A stretch of 64,000 bases of DNA from Campylobacter mucosalis (GCF_013372205.1 NZ_CP053831.1:372001-436000), one strand, 5' to 3'. Shown: positions 25,425-34,499, counted from the stretch's first letter. Notes: generated by a model from the letters alone, not told the origin. Made by a program: numbers and translations.

Positions 25425-26155
25425 ATGCAAAATGGTGCGTTTAAGACATTAAAATTTATAGCAAGGCAAAATTTCAAAAAGCTATCTTTGACATTTTGTA
25501 TTGTTTTGGCTGAAAACGGGCTATTTTTATCTACCCCATACTTGCAGGTATTGCGATAAATGCGGTTGTAAGCGGCGATATTTTACTGGCGTTATCCTAC
25601 TCGGTTATGGTGTTTTTAGGCTGGGGGCTTGGTGCGATTAGAAGGCTGGTGGGTACTCAGGTTTTTACTAAAATTTACGCAGATCTTGTGGTAAAAGTGA
25701 TAATGAGCGAAAAATCGGCTAATCAAGATAGTTCAACTATCATCGCAAGGGCGAATTTATCACGCGAGTTTGTAAATTTTTTCGAGCAACACTTTCCGAT
25801 ATTTTTTACATCGGTTGTATCGATTTTTGGCTTGAAAAAGAGGCTGATAGGATAAAGAATGCGGGCAAAGACACATTAAGCAGACATTATAACTTGCTAT
25901 CTTTTTTAAGGGTTAAAATTTCAAAACAGAGGCGATGAGTTTTTTATCATAGGTACAAGTGCGGCTTTGCTCTTTAGCGTGGCTATTTTTTTACTGACCT
26001 CAAACAAGGCTGATGCAGGACATATCTACTCGGTTTTAACATATCTTTGGACGTTAGCAATAAGCCTTGATGACGCTCCAAGTCTTATAGAAGAGTATAG
26101 TAAACTTAAAGATATAGGCAAACGCGTAAATAGTGAACTAAGCAATGATGTGTGA
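25425..26155 (+). pseudogene. Decayed six-transmembrane ABC-type membrane protein gene
   Basis: The gene starts at 25425 after AAAGGAA (MQNGAFKTLKFIARQNFKK). It shifts frame near 25538, where the product should continue PILAGIAINAVVSGDI, and runs on to SREFVNFFEQHFPIFFTSV. After the SVVSIFG segment it appears to have lost an internal stretch, resuming in another frame with WLEKEADRIKNAGKDTLSR near 25835. It changes frame again near 25925 before GTSAALLFSVAIFLL and ends at TGA 26155. The fragments together resemble the family annotated as ABC transporter six-transmembrane domain protein, without an ATPase. With at least three lesions it is very unlikely to be functional. Confidence 0.8.
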
Positions 26156-26186
26156 ATTTATAGCTTTTTAAATGATTTTTTGGCAT

Positions 26187-26192
26187 TATAAG
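26187..26192 (+). promoter_or_regulatory. -10 element of lepA
   Basis: TATAAG at 26187-26192 lies 25 nt upstream of the lepA ATG, in the short gap after the pseudogene. It may also drive the downstream acyl-modification cassette, which has no gap of its own after lepA. Confidence 0.45.
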
Positions 26193-26217
26193 CCTTTAAA
26201 ATTTAACTAGGAATTTT

Positions 26218-28008
26218 ATGAAAAATATACGAAATTTTAGCATTATCGCTCACATTGATCACGGCAAAAGCACACTTGCAGATCGCTTAATCCAAGAGTG
26301 CGGCGCAGTAAGCGACAGAGAGATGAGCAGTCAGATAATGGATACGATGGATATTGAAAAAGAGCGTGGTATCACGATAAAAGCTCAAAGTGTTAGGCTA
26401 AATTACAAAAACAAAGACGGCGAGTATATCTTAAATCTCATTGATACACCAGGACACGTTGATTTTAGCTACGAAGTAAGCAGAAGTTTAGCTAGTTGCG
26501 AGGGAGCTTTGCTTGTTGTGGATGCAAGTCAGGGCGTTGAGGCACAAACTATTGCAAATGTCTATATCGCACTTGAAAATAACCTTGAAATCATACCGGT
26601 AATAAATAAAATAGACCTTCCAGCAGCTGACCCGCAGCGTGTAAAAGATGAGATAGAGCATATAATCGGGCTTGACTGCTCCGGTGCTATTGAGGTTAGT
26701 GCAAAGAGTGGAATCGGCATAAACGAGCTACTTGAGACCATAGCTAGTCGCATACCAGCACCAAATGGCGATGAAAACAAACCTACAAAGGCGTTAATCT
26801 ATGACAGCTGGTTTGACAACTACCTTGGCGCACTTGCACTCGTGCGAGTTTATGACGGAAAAATCGCTAAAAACGATGAAATTTTGGTTATGGGAACAAA
26901 CAAAAAACACGTCGTTTTGGATTTAATGTATCCAAATCCGATAGCTCCGATTAAGACAAAATCCATAAATGCTGGTGAAGTTGGCGTGGTTGTTTTGGGG
27001 TTAAAAAACGTAAGCGACGTGCAGGTCGGTGATACGATTACTATGGCTAAAAATCCGCTAAAAGAGCCAGTTGGCGGATTTGAACGTGCAAAGCCGTTTG
27101 TGTTTGCTGGAATTTATCCGATTGATACAGATAAATTTGAGGATTTAAGGGACGCACTTGATAAGCTAAAACTAAACGACAGCTCAATAAGCTACGAGCC
27201 TGAAACATCAATCGCACTTGGTTTTGGCTTTCGTGTGGGATTTTTAGGGCTTTTGCATATGGAGGTTGTCAAAGAGCGATTAGAGCGTGAGTTTAATCTT
27301 GATTTAATCGCAACTGCACCGACCGTTACATACGAAGTTGTCCAAACTGACGGCAAAATTTTACGTATCCAAAATCCAAGCGAACTACCGCCAGTAAATA
27401 AAATAGAGTATATCAAAGAGCCTTATGTAAAATCAACTATCATCACACCGACAGAATTTCTAGGTAACATTATCACACTTTTAAACAACCGCCGAGCGGT
27501 GCAAACAAAGATGGATTACATAACGCCAGAGCGAGTTTTGCTTGAATATGACATACCTATGAATGAGATTGTTATGGACTTTTACGATAAGCTAAAATCA
27601 GCTACAAAGGGTTACGCAAGTTTTGATTATGAGCCTAGCGAGTATCGTGTAGGTAATCTAGTAAAACTTGATATAAAGGTCGCTGGCGAGATAGTAGATG
27701 CACTCTCAATCATCGTGCCAGAGAGCAAATCGCAAAGTAAAGGACGTGATTTTGTAAAGGCGATGAAAGAGATTGTGCCAAGACAGCTTTTTGAAGTGGC
27801 TATCCAAGCAAGTATCGGCAATAAAGTAATCGCTCGTGAAAACGTAAAATCAATGGGTAAAAACGTAACGGCAAAGTGCTATGGTGGCGATATCACGCGT
27901 AAAAGAAAGCTTCTTGAAAAGCAAAAAGAGGGCAAAAAGCGTATGAAGGCCATCGGCAAGGTGCATTTACCGCAAGAGGCGTTTTTAAGTGTGCTAAAGA
28001 TTGATTAA
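26218..28008 (+). CDS. lepA: Elongation factor 4 (LepA)
   Basis: Ribosomal GTPase of 596 aa that acts on stalled or mis-translocated ribosomes. The G1 [15 protein letters not shown]3 DTPGHVDF and G4 NKID motifs are all in the first 135 residues. The typical LepA C-terminal domain ends [20 protein letters not shown]. The ATG follows AGGAATT. In C. jejuni lepA adjoins mapA and comF; here a seven-gene cassette and a tautomerase lie between, indicating insertion. Confidence 0.97.
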   Translation: MKNIRNFSIIAHIDHGKSTLADRLIQECGAVSDREMSSQIMDTMDIEKERGITIKAQSVRLNYKNKDGEYILNLIDTPGHVDFSYEVSRSLASCEGALLVVDASQGVEAQTIANVYIALENNLEIIPVINKIDLPAADPQRVKDEIEHIIGLDCSGAIEVSAKSGIGINELLETIASRIPAPNGDENKPTKALIYDSWFDNYLGALALVRVYDGKIAKNDEILVMGTNKKHVVLDLMYPNPIAPIKTKSINAGEVGVVVLGLKNVSDVQVGDTITMAKNPLKEPVGGFERAKPFVFAGIYPIDTDKFEDLRDALDKLKLNDSSISYEPETSIALGFGFRVGFLGLLHMEVVKERLEREFNLDLIATAPTVTYEVVQTDGKILRIQNPSELPPVNKIEYIKEPYVKSTIITPTEFLGNIITLLNNRRAVQTKMDYITPERVLLEYDIPMNEIVMDFYDKLKSATKGYASFDYEPSEYRVGNLVKLDIKVAGEIVDALSIIVPESKSQSKGRDFVKAMKEIVPRQLFEVAIQASIGNKVIARENVKSMGKNVTAKCYGGDITRKRKLLEKQKEGKKRMKAIGKVHLPQEAFLSVLKID

Positions 28009-28009
28009 A

Positions 28010-29350
28010 ATGCTAAATCTTGCAAAAAGACTTTTTAAAATCCCAAGAAGCATTACAGGCGATGGTTTTAAAACCAGCCTAAAAATCGTTTTAAACGCCA
28101 TAAATGGGGGGGGGTATGGCGAGTTTTTAAATTTAAAAACCGCTCCTAAAATTACTAAACGCTTTAAAATCTCTCATACTATTAAAATTTCAAGCGTCAA
28201 ATCAGGCACAAGGTGTTATGACTGGGTCGTGCCTGATGAGTGGGTCGTTCGTGACGCTTATATATTAACGTCAAATGGGCGTAAAATTTGCGAATTTAAA
28301 AAGCAAAACTTGCATCTTGTAAATTATAGCTGCGGTGTTCATAAAAAAATGAGTCTAAATGAGCTTAAAGAGCATCTTTATACAGATGAAAATTTAGCAA
28401 ACGCAGTCCCTTATGTTACTAGCTATTATGAAAAACGCTGGGGATTTTGTATATCAAAAAATGAGCTTGATAGCTTAGAAGATGGCGTTTATGAGGTCTT
28501 TATAGATTCAAATTTTAAAAGCGGAGAGTTAAATTATGCTGAAATTTTTATCCCAGCTACAAAAAATACAAAAGATGAAATTTTAATCACGTCTTATTTG
28601 TGTCATCCGCAAATGGCAAATAATGAGCTTTCAGGGCCAGTTGTTTTAGCATATCTTGCAAGATGGGTTATGGGGTTAAATGAGCGAGATTATAACTACC
28701 GATTTGTTTTAGCTCCTGAAACCATTGGCTCAATCTGTTTTATTTATGAAAATTTTAGCCACTTAAAGCAAAACGTAAAGGGTGGTTTCGTGCTTAGCTG
28801 TGTTGGCGATGAGCGTGAATACAGCGTGGTTTTAAGCCCTTCTGAAAGCTCTTTAAGTGATAAAATCGCACTTCACACGATAAAGCACATTACTAAAACG
28901 CCAAAAATTTACTCATTTTTACATAGAGGTAGTGACGAAAGGCAGTTTAATACGCCAAATTTAGACCTTGGCATGGTTTGCATTTGCAGAAGTAAATTTG
29001 GCGAATACAAAGAGTATCACACTAGCCTTGATGATTTTAGTGTCGTTACGGAAAATGGCTTAAATGGTGGCTTAAGCTACGCAAAAAGTATGGTTTTAAA
29101 CTACGAGATTAATAAAAAATATGCCCTAACTACTACTTGTGAGCCAAATCTTGGCAGTCGTGGGCTAATATCAACCATAAATAAAGGCGAGTATCCAAGC
29201 GATATGATGTTAATTCGCGACTTTTTGGCATTTTGTGATGGCAAAAGAGATGTCGTAGCGATAGCTGAAATTTTAGGTGTAAGGGCGTATAGCTTAAAAA
29301 ATATGATAGAAAAACTACTAAAATTTAAGCTAATAAAGGAGGTAAAGTGA
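28010..29350 (+). CDS. DUF4910 aminopeptidase-like protein, phase-variable by G9
   Basis: A 446-aa protein with the DUF2172/DUF4910 architecture: an N-terminal domain (IPRSITGDG near residue 11, CYDWVVPDEW near 70), an M28-like zinc aminopeptidase core, and a C-terminal winged helix (about 385-446). Expected metal or catalytic residues are in SYLCHPQMANNELSG, APETIGS, RGSDERQF and EYHTSLDD. Such proteins often occur in surface-sugar or secondary-metabolite clusters. A G9 tract at codons 33-35 is in frame (ON); slippage would truncate the protein early. I chose ATG 28010; a TTG at 28001 would overlap lepA by 8 nt. Confidence 0.85.
   Translation: MLNLAKRLFKIPRSITGDGFKTSLKIVLNAINGGGYGEFLNLKTAPKITKRFKISHTIKISSVKSGTRCYDWVVPDEWVVRDAYILTSNGRKICEFKKQNLHLVNYSCGVHKKMSLNELKEHLYTDENLANAVPYVTSYYEKRWGFCISKNELDSLEDGVYEVFIDSNFKSGELNYAEIFIPATKNTKDEILITSYLCHPQMANNELSGPVVLAYLARWVMGLNERDYNYRFVLAPETIGSICFIYENFSHLKQNVKGGFVLSCVGDEREYSVVLSPSESSLSDKIALHTIKHITKTPKIYSFLHRGSDERQFNTPNLDLGMVCICRSKFGEYKEYHTSLDDFSVVTENGLNGGLSYAKSMVLNYEINKKYALTTTCEPNLGSRGLISTINKGEYPSDMMLIRDFLAFCDGKRDVVAIAEILGVRAYSLKNMIEKLLKFKLIKEVK
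28106..28114 (+). repeat. Homopolymeric G9 tract in the DUF4910 gene
   Basis: Nine consecutive G bases near the 5' end of the gene, encoding Gly33-Gly35. Poly-G tracts of this length are classic Campylobacter contingency sites. The present length keeps the gene in frame. Confidence 0.9.
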
Positions 29351-30819
29351 TAAGAAATGTTTGCGATTTTTTGGATAAAACCGCACAAAAACACCCAAAT
29401 AAAACGGCATTTGTTTGTAATGAAAAAAGTATAACTTACAAAGAATTTGATGAAATTTCAGATAAATTAGCCAGCAAAATTATCTCTTTTAAACTTAAAA
29501 ACGAGCCAGTTTTAATCATTTTAGAAAAGGGGATTTCTGCTCTCATCTCATTTTTTGGCGTAGCAAAGAGTGGAAATTTTTACTCAATAATTGACGCTAA
29601 AACACCACAAGACCGCATAGAAAGCGTGATAGAAATTTTAAAACCAAAGCTAATTATTGCTGAATATAAGCTAGATTTTACCGATATTATCCAAATTACC
29701 CCTTGCGAGTTTGAAAATTTTAACATAGATAAAACTGCTCTAAAAACAGCACGTGATATGCATATTGATACAAATCTACTTTACGTGCTTTTTACCAGCG
29801 GTAGCACTGGTGTGCCAAAGGGTGTTAGCATAAGTCATAAAAGTGTGATAGACTACACTTTTTGGGTGAGTGATACCTTTAAAATTTCAAGTGATGAAGT
29901 GTTAGCAAATCAGGCACCATTTTATTTTGATAACTCTATTTTAGATATTTTTAGCACGATTAAAAGCGGTGCCACGCTTCATATTTTACCAACCCAGCTC
30001 TTTGCCTTTCCGCTTAAAATTTTAGAGTATTTAAAAGCTTATGGTGTTACATTTATTTTTTGGGTGCCATCAGTTTTAATCTACTTTGCAAATCAAAAAG
30101 CACTAGAAAAATGTGAGCTAAACAGCCTTAAAAAGGTTCTTTTTTGCGGAGAGATAATGCCAAATAAGCAACTAAATATTTGGCGAAAAGCCCTACCAAA
30201 TGCACTTTTTGCAAACCTTTATGGGCCAACTGAGATAACTGATGTCTGTGCTTATTTTATTGTTGATAGAAATTTTAATGATGATGAGCTATTGCCTATT
30301 GGCAAGGCATGTAAAAACACTGAGCTTTTAGTATTTGATGATGATTTAAAGCTAATTACTAAGCCAAACATTAAGGGCGAACTTTACGTTAGAGGCACAA
30401 GTCTTAGCCTTGGATATTACGCAAATTCACAAAAGAGTGATGAGGTTTTTATACAAAACCCACTTCATAATAATTATAAAGATATTGTTTATAAAACTGG
30501 CGACATTGTGGCGTATAACGAAAATTTTGAGCTAGTTTGCTACGGCAGAAAAGATAGTCAAATTAAGCTTTTAGGGCATAGAATAGAACTTGGCGAGATT
30601 GAAGCGGTGCTAAATGCAGTCGTTTTAAACTCGGCTTGTATCTTTAAAAATGGCGAGATAATCTGCTTTTATGAAAACACAAATGACATAGATGTCAAGA
30701 AATTTTTAAGCCAAAAGCTACCAAATTATATGGTGCCAAAAAGGTTTGTAAGGGTTGAAAAATTTGCTTTAAATCAAAATGGCAAGATTGATAGAAAGGC
30801 GTTAAGTGAGCGAGTTTGA
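29347..30819 (+). CDS. AMP-forming acyl/amino-acid adenylating enzyme
   Basis: A 490-aa ANL-superfamily enzyme that activates a carboxylate as an acyl-adenylate for transfer to a thiol carrier. Core motifs are FTSGSTGVPKGVSISH (about 149-164), YGPTEIT near residue 297, YKTGDIV near residue 379, and the terminal lysine loop NGKIDRKAL. The layout matches stand-alone NRPS adenylation domains, so an amino acid is a likely substrate (inference). The GTG start at 29347 overlaps the previous stop and has AAGGAGGT upstream. The ACP three genes downstream is the probable acceptor. Confidence 0.9.
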   Translation: MIRNVCDFLDKTAQKHPNKTAFVCNEKSITYKEFDEISDKLASKIISFKLKNEPVLIILEKGISALISFFGVAKSGNFYSIIDAKTPQDRIESVIEILKPKLIIAEYKLDFTDIIQITPCEFENFNIDKTALKTARDMHIDTNLLYVLFTSGSTGVPKGVSISHKSVIDYTFWVSDTFKISSDEVLANQAPFYFDNSILDIFSTIKSGATLHILPTQLFAFPLKILEYLKAYGVTFIFWVPSVLIYFANQKALEKCELNSLKKVLFCGEIMPNKQLNIWRKALPNALFANLYGPTEITDVCAYFIVDRNFNDDELLPIGKACKNTELLVFDDDLKLITKPNIKGELYVRGTSLSLGYYANSQKSDEVFIQNPLHNNYKDIVYKTGDIVAYNENFELVCYGRKDSQIKLLGHRIELGEIEAVLNAVVLNSACIFKNGEIICFYENTNDIDVKKFLSQKLPNYMVPKRFVRVEKFALNQNGKIDRKALSERV

Positions 30820-31519
30820 GAGCTTTTTAAAGGGTTATTATCGCTGTTTTACAAATAATATTTTTAGCATTGATAGTCTAAAAAATGCCAAAATTTTAAC
30901 ACGTGATGAAAATTTCTTTTTTATAAAAGATAGTTTTATTATCTATTTTATAAACGAAGCTAGGGATTTTAATTTGCCAAATGGTTTTATAAAAATTGTT
31001 AAAAAGATTAAACTTAGCGAGATTGAGTGCGAATTTTTAAGATTGAATGGCTTTAAAAAAATTGATGAATTTATAGGTATGAGTTTTAAAAATAATGGTT
31101 TAAGATACGAAATAAGCGACGAAATAGAACTAGCGATTTTAAGTGATATTGATAAAATTTATAGCTTTTTTACGGAGTTTTTTGATAAAGATTATCTTTT
31201 TATAAATAAAAATGAACTCAAAGAGAGAATTTTAAACAACCAAGTTTTTGTGATAAAAAATCAAAATAAAATCATTGCTAGTTTGATTTATTTTTTGCAT
31301 TTAAACATAGCTCATTTAGATTTTATGGCAGTTAATAAAGAGTGGCAAAATGCAGGTTTTGGGCGAAAATTAATGGCTAAATTTTTATCATTAAGCACTA
31401 GAAATTTTAAGCTTTTTGTTAGGCAAAATAGCAAAAATATTATAGATTTTTATAGCTCTTTTGGCTTTGTTAAAGATAAAACGTTTATTGAGTTTTATGG
31501 GAGAGATGATGAAGGCTAA
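30806..31519 (+). CDS. GNAT-family N-acetyltransferase
   Basis: A 237-aa protein. The C-terminal half (about 110-237) is a GNAT fold with LDFMAVNKEWQNAGFGRKLM, including the acetyl-CoA loop QNAGFG, and the late NIIDFYSSFGFV strand-helix. The N-terminal half has no motif that I recognise and may position the substrate. The GTG start at 30806 overlaps the adenylating enzyme by 14 nt, indicating coupled translation. Probably it acylates an amine on the cassette's substrate (inference). Base composition here is more AT-rich than in neighbours. Confidence 0.78.
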   Translation: MSEFESFLKGYYRCFTNNIFSIDSLKNAKILTRDENFFFIKDSFIIYFINEARDFNLPNGFIKIVKKIKLSEIECEFLRLNGFKKIDEFIGMSFKNNGLRYEISDEIELAILSDIDKIYSFFTEFFDKDYLFINKNELKERILNNQVFVIKNQNKIIASLIYFLHLNIAHLDFMAVNKEWQNAGFGRKLMAKFLSLSTRNFKLFVRQNSKNIIDFYSSFGFVKDKTFIEFYGRDDEG

Positions 31520-32225
31520 CGAAATTTTTATACTTGGCAATGGACGAGTGGCATTAGAATGTGAGCGGATTTTAAAAAACCACTTTAATAACACAAAAAT
31601 AACAAAGCTAGACAAGCCAAATGATAGCCTTTTAAACACTCTAAAAAATGCATTGATAGTAAGTGCAAATAATTTTTATATCTTTAAACCGCCCTGTGTT
31701 AAAAACAACTTCATCATCAATTATCATAACTCGCTTTTACCAGCTCACAGGGGCGTAAATGCTCACGTTTGGGCGATTTTTTGTGGTGATGAGATAGCTG
31801 GTATTACGTGGCATAGGGTTGATTGTGGTATTGATACTGGCGAGATTTTAATCCAAAAAGAGATTAAAATCTGTAAAATGAGTGCCTGTGAGCTACTTTT
31901 GGCACAGCACAAAATGGCAATACTAGCCTTTGATGAACTTGTTAAAAATAGCTTTAAAAAATTAAGCTATGGGGGGGGGTGGCAAGGTAGTTTTCATAAA
32001 AGTAGCGATCTCCCAAATGGTGGCGTGCTTAATCTAGGCTTTGATTTTGATACAAAGGTGCGATTTTTACGTGCTTTTGACGTTGGTGTATTTAGGCAAA
32101 TACCTTATGCAAAGATAGAAAATAATGGCAAAATAGCAGACATTTTACATTACGAAATAGATAAAAACACTATAAATTTAACACTAAGCAACAAAGAGAC
32201 TTTAATATTAAAGGAGCAAAAATGA
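31509..32225 (+). CDS. Formyltransferase-fold protein, phase-variable by G9
   Basis: A 238-aa protein related to methionyl-tRNA and sugar N-formyltransferases that use N10-formyl-tetrahydrofolate. The catalytic triad appears intact as N71, H73 (NYHNSLLPAHRG) and D109 (VDCGIDTGEIL). It is shorter than Fmt and has a different C-terminal part. A G9 tract covers codons 155-157 and is in frame. Of the tandem ATGs at 31506 and 31509, the second has better spacing from GGGAG. It probably formylates an amino group made or carried by this cassette (inference). Confidence 0.82.
   Translation: MKANEIFILGNGRVALECERILKNHFNNTKITKLDKPNDSLLNTLKNALIVSANNFYIFKPPCVKNNFIINYHNSLLPAHRGVNAHVWAIFCGDEIAGITWHRVDCGIDTGEILIQKEIKICKMSACELLLAQHKMAILAFDELVKNSFKKLSYGGGWQGSFHKSSDLPNGGVLNLGFDFDTKVRFLRAFDVGVFRQIPYAKIENNGKIADILHYEIDKNTINLTLSNKETLILKEQK
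31971..31979 (+). repeat. Homopolymeric G9 tract in the formyltransferase gene
   Basis: Nine G bases encode Gly155-Gly157 within SYGGGWQG. The present length keeps the reading frame; loss or gain of one base would truncate the last third of the protein. Confidence 0.9.
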
Positions 32226-32449
32226 ACGAAGTTAAGGAGCTGTTTTTAAGTATCGGCAGAGATGATATAGATGAGAGCATGAGTGAGATTTTAAGTAGTG
32301 GAGTGATAGATAGTATGGATATTATGGGACTTGTTAGTGCGATAGAGCGTAGGTATAAAAAGCCACTTTTAGCTCAGTTTATCGCAAGTGAAAATTTTGA
32401 GAGTTTTAAATCTATAAAAGATATGATAGATGAAGCGATGAAGCGATGA
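32222..32449 (+). CDS. Acyl carrier protein
   Basis: A 75-aa carrier protein. The phosphopantetheine attachment serine is S31 in SSGVIDSMDIMGLVSAIE, which fits the DSL-like motif with Met in place of Leu. It is not the fatty-acid AcpP. Four-nucleotide ATGA overlaps on both sides couple it to the formyltransferase and the AAC(3)-like gene. It is the probable carrier for the product of the adenylating enzyme and the donor for the acyltransferases (inference). Confidence 0.88.
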   Translation: MNEVKELFLSIGRDDIDESMSEILSSGVIDSMDIMGLVSAIERRYKKPLLAQFIASENFESFKSIKDMIDEAMKR

Positions 32450-33231
32450 GAACGCCTATTTTAGAGAGCTTTAACGGCATTGTTTATAAAGATGAGCTAG
32501 TTATTGCCTTAAAAAGTATCGGCATTAAAGATGGCGATACGATTTGCGTTCATAGCGAAATTTTTAACTTTGGCAAACCGCTTTTAAGCAAAGATGAGTT
32601 TTTATCCGCCTTGCTTGATTGCTTTTACGAGGTGATTGGCAAAACTGGCACACTAATAATGCCTACATTTACATATAGTTTTTGTAAAAATATGATTTAT
32701 GATAAGTTAAATTCAAAAAGCACAATGGGCGTTTTAACTGAGTTTTTTAGGCATCAAAATGGCGTTGTTCGCACAAACGACCCGATATTTTCTTTTGCTA
32801 TTTTTGGAGATGATAAAAATGCCTATCTAACTGACACACCAAGCACATTTTCTAAAAATTGCGTTTATGATGTGCTAAAAAATAAAAATGGTAAAATCGT
32901 GCTTTTTGGCACCCAAAATTTAGGTTACACTTTCACTCACTATATAGAAGAACAAGCAAATGTTAGCTACCGATATTTTAAGGAATTTAGTGGTGTTTTA
33001 AAAGATGAAAATGCAAAAATGCACGAAAAAAGCATAAAATACTTTGTAAGGCATTTGGATAAAAAATCAGAAATTTCTATATCTAAACAGATTAAAGCAC
33101 TTAAAAAAAATGCAAATTTTAAGCAGGTAAAATTTGCAAACGCACCCATAACAGCCATAAATTCAAAGCCATATTTTGATGATTTTATGAGAATTTTAAA
33201 GGCAGATGAAAACGCCCTTTTGGAGGAGTAG
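32446..33231 (+). CDS. AAC(3)-family N-acyltransferase
   Basis: A 261-aa protein of the aminoglycoside 3-N-acetyltransferase (Antibiotic_NAT) fold. Visible family elements are TICVHSEIFNFGK near residue 27, GTLIMPTFTYSF near residue 66, RTNDPIFSFAIFG near residue 109, and FTHYIEEQANVSYRYFK near residue 164. Family members in glycan loci acylate amino sugars rather than antibiotics. Given the ACP directly upstream, transfer of a carrier-bound acyl group to an amino sugar is the favoured role (inference). Resistance to aminoglycosides should not be assumed. Confidence 0.85.
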   Translation: MRTPILESFNGIVYKDELVIALKSIGIKDGDTICVHSEIFNFGKPLLSKDEFLSALLDCFYEVIGKTGTLIMPTFTYSFCKNMIYDKLNSKSTMGVLTEFFRHQNGVVRTNDPIFSFAIFGDDKNAYLTDTPSTFSKNCVYDVLKNKNGKIVLFGTQNLGYTFTHYIEEQANVSYRYFKEFSGVLKDENAKMHEKSIKYFVRHLDKKSEISISKQIKALKKNANFKQVKFANAPITAINSKPYFDDFMRILKADENALLEE

Positions 33232-34230
33232 ATGAGAGTAAAGCTAAAAAATCATGACATAAAAGCCATAAGCTTTGTTTTAGGGCAAAATGAGAGTAGT
33301 TTTGATGATGAGATGTCGCATTTAACGCCTATAAAGCTAAATATACTTAAACAAAATTTAGGCATTAAAAGACACTATGTTAGTGATAATGACATATACG
33401 CTACGGATTTAGCGACAAAAAGCATAAATGCACTGCTTGAAGCCAAAATCATACAAAAATCCGATATAGACGCACTTATCATCATCTCTCACACGCCTGA
33501 TTTTTTAATGCCATCAAACTCTCATATCGTCCATAAAAATTTAAATCTATTATCAAAAACTCTCTGTTTTGATATGACTGCCTTTTGTTCTGGCTTTATT
33601 CAGGGGTTATTTCAAGCGTTTTTAATGCTAGATAACAAAAATTTCAAAAATGTGATTTTATGCTCGGTCTCTGTAAAAAGCAAGATAATTAATAGGAGTG
33701 ATAAGCTTACGTTTAGCACCATTTCAGATAGCGCTAGTGCTGTTTTAATCTCAAAATCAAAAGAGCAAAAAACAGCGTATTTTGCCAGTGAAATTTTTAG
33801 CGATGAGTGTCTAAATGAGACAAAGCCGATTGGTGCTTATAAATCAAGTCAAAATAAATTTTTAAACCTTGATAACGATAAATTTTTTAAGATAGTTTTT
33901 CAAAATTACCCAAAATTTTTTGATGAATTTTGCAAATTTTGCAAGAGACAAACCGACACTTTTATCTTTCACGCACCAAGCCGTTTCTTTTATGATAAAT
34001 TTTTACAAACGTTAAAATTAGATGAAAATTTGTGTTTTAACAAAGCTTTAAAAGAGATAGCTAACACCGATATAAACAGCGTGGTCGCAAATATAATCAA
34101 ACTTGCAAACAATAGGGGGGGGGTGCAGAGTCTGTTTTTAGGCAGTTTTGGCACCGGTATTGTGCTTAATGGCATAAATATTTTAATCAATTTTGATAGT
34201 CTTAAAATTCTAAAAAACACAAAATTTTAA
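33232..34230 (+). CDS. Beta-ketoacyl-ACP synthase III-like enzyme, phase-variable by G9
   Basis: A 332-aa thiolase-fold protein of the FabH type. The catalytic Cys-His-Asn set is visible as C119 (FDMTAFCSGFIQG), H247 (FIFHAPSRFF) and N278 (EIANTDINSVV). The C-terminal GSFGTGIVLNG is typical. It is divergent from housekeeping FabH. FabH-like proteins in biosynthetic clusters can either condense with malonyl-ACP or simply transfer acyl groups. A G9 tract at 34115-34123 (codons 295-298) is in frame. It starts immediately after the AAC(3)-like stop and ends the cassette. Confidence 0.85.
   Translation: MRVKLKNHDIKAISFVLGQNESSFDDEMSHLTPIKLNILKQNLGIKRHYVSDNDIYATDLATKSINALLEAKIIQKSDIDALIIISHTPDFLMPSNSHIVHKNLNLLSKTLCFDMTAFCSGFIQGLFQAFLMLDNKNFKNVILCSVSVKSKIINRSDKLTFSTISDSASAVLISKSKEQKTAYFASEIFSDECLNETKPIGAYKSSQNKFLNLDNDKFFKIVFQNYPKFFDEFCKFCKRQTDTFIFHAPSRFFYDKFLQTLKLDENLCFNKALKEIANTDINSVVANIIKLANNRGGVQSLFLGSFGTGIVLNGINILINFDSLKILKNTKF
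34115..34123 (+). repeat. Homopolymeric G9 tract in the KAS III-like gene
   Basis: Nine G bases encode Arg295-Val298 near the C-terminus, in frame at present. Slippage would remove the last strand and the conserved glycine-rich GSFGTG segment. Confidence 0.9.
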
Positions 34231-34250
34231 AAGAGATTTAGTATTTTTAA

Positions 34251-34256
34251 GATAAT
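34251..34256 (+). promoter_or_regulatory. Possible -10 for the tautomerase-mapA-comF group
   Basis: GATAAT at 34251-34256, in a short AT-rich gap, lies 30 nt before the tautomerase ATG. It would restart transcription after the cassette. Confidence 0.35.
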
Positions 34257-34286
34257 ATTAACGCATTTTTAGGCTATGGAGAATTT

Positions 34287-34499
34287 ATGCCATATATAAA
34301 TATAAAAATCACAAAAGAAAACGGCACTCCAACAAAGGAGCAAAAAGAGCATTTAGCACGTGGTGTGACCGAACTTTTTGAACAAATTTTAGGTAGAAGT
34401 GGTAAAAATGCCGTTGTTGTGATTGATGAGATAGAGCCTGAAAATTACGCTGTTGGTGGCGAAACAATTAGCCAAAAAATACAAAAGGGAGTAAGATGA
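34287..34499 (+). CDS. 4-oxalocrotonate tautomerase family protein
   Basis: A 70-aa tautomerase. The catalytic Pro1 is exposed after Met removal (MPYINIKITKENG). The family segments TKEQKEHLARGVTELF and VVVIDEIEPENYAVGG are present. It resembles DmpI-like proteins of Campylobacter and Helicobacter, whose physiological substrate is unknown. It overlaps the following lipoprotein gene by 4 nt. Confidence 0.88.
   Translation: MPYINIKITKENGTPTKEQKEHLARGVTELFEQILGRSGKNAVVVIDEIEPENYAVGGETISQKIQKGVR

Noticed and set aside
32446-33231. Aminoglycoside resistance gene
   Set aside because: The AAC(3) fold is clear, but the gene lies inside an ACP/KAS III/formyltransferase cassette, where family members modify amino sugars; resistance is not supported.
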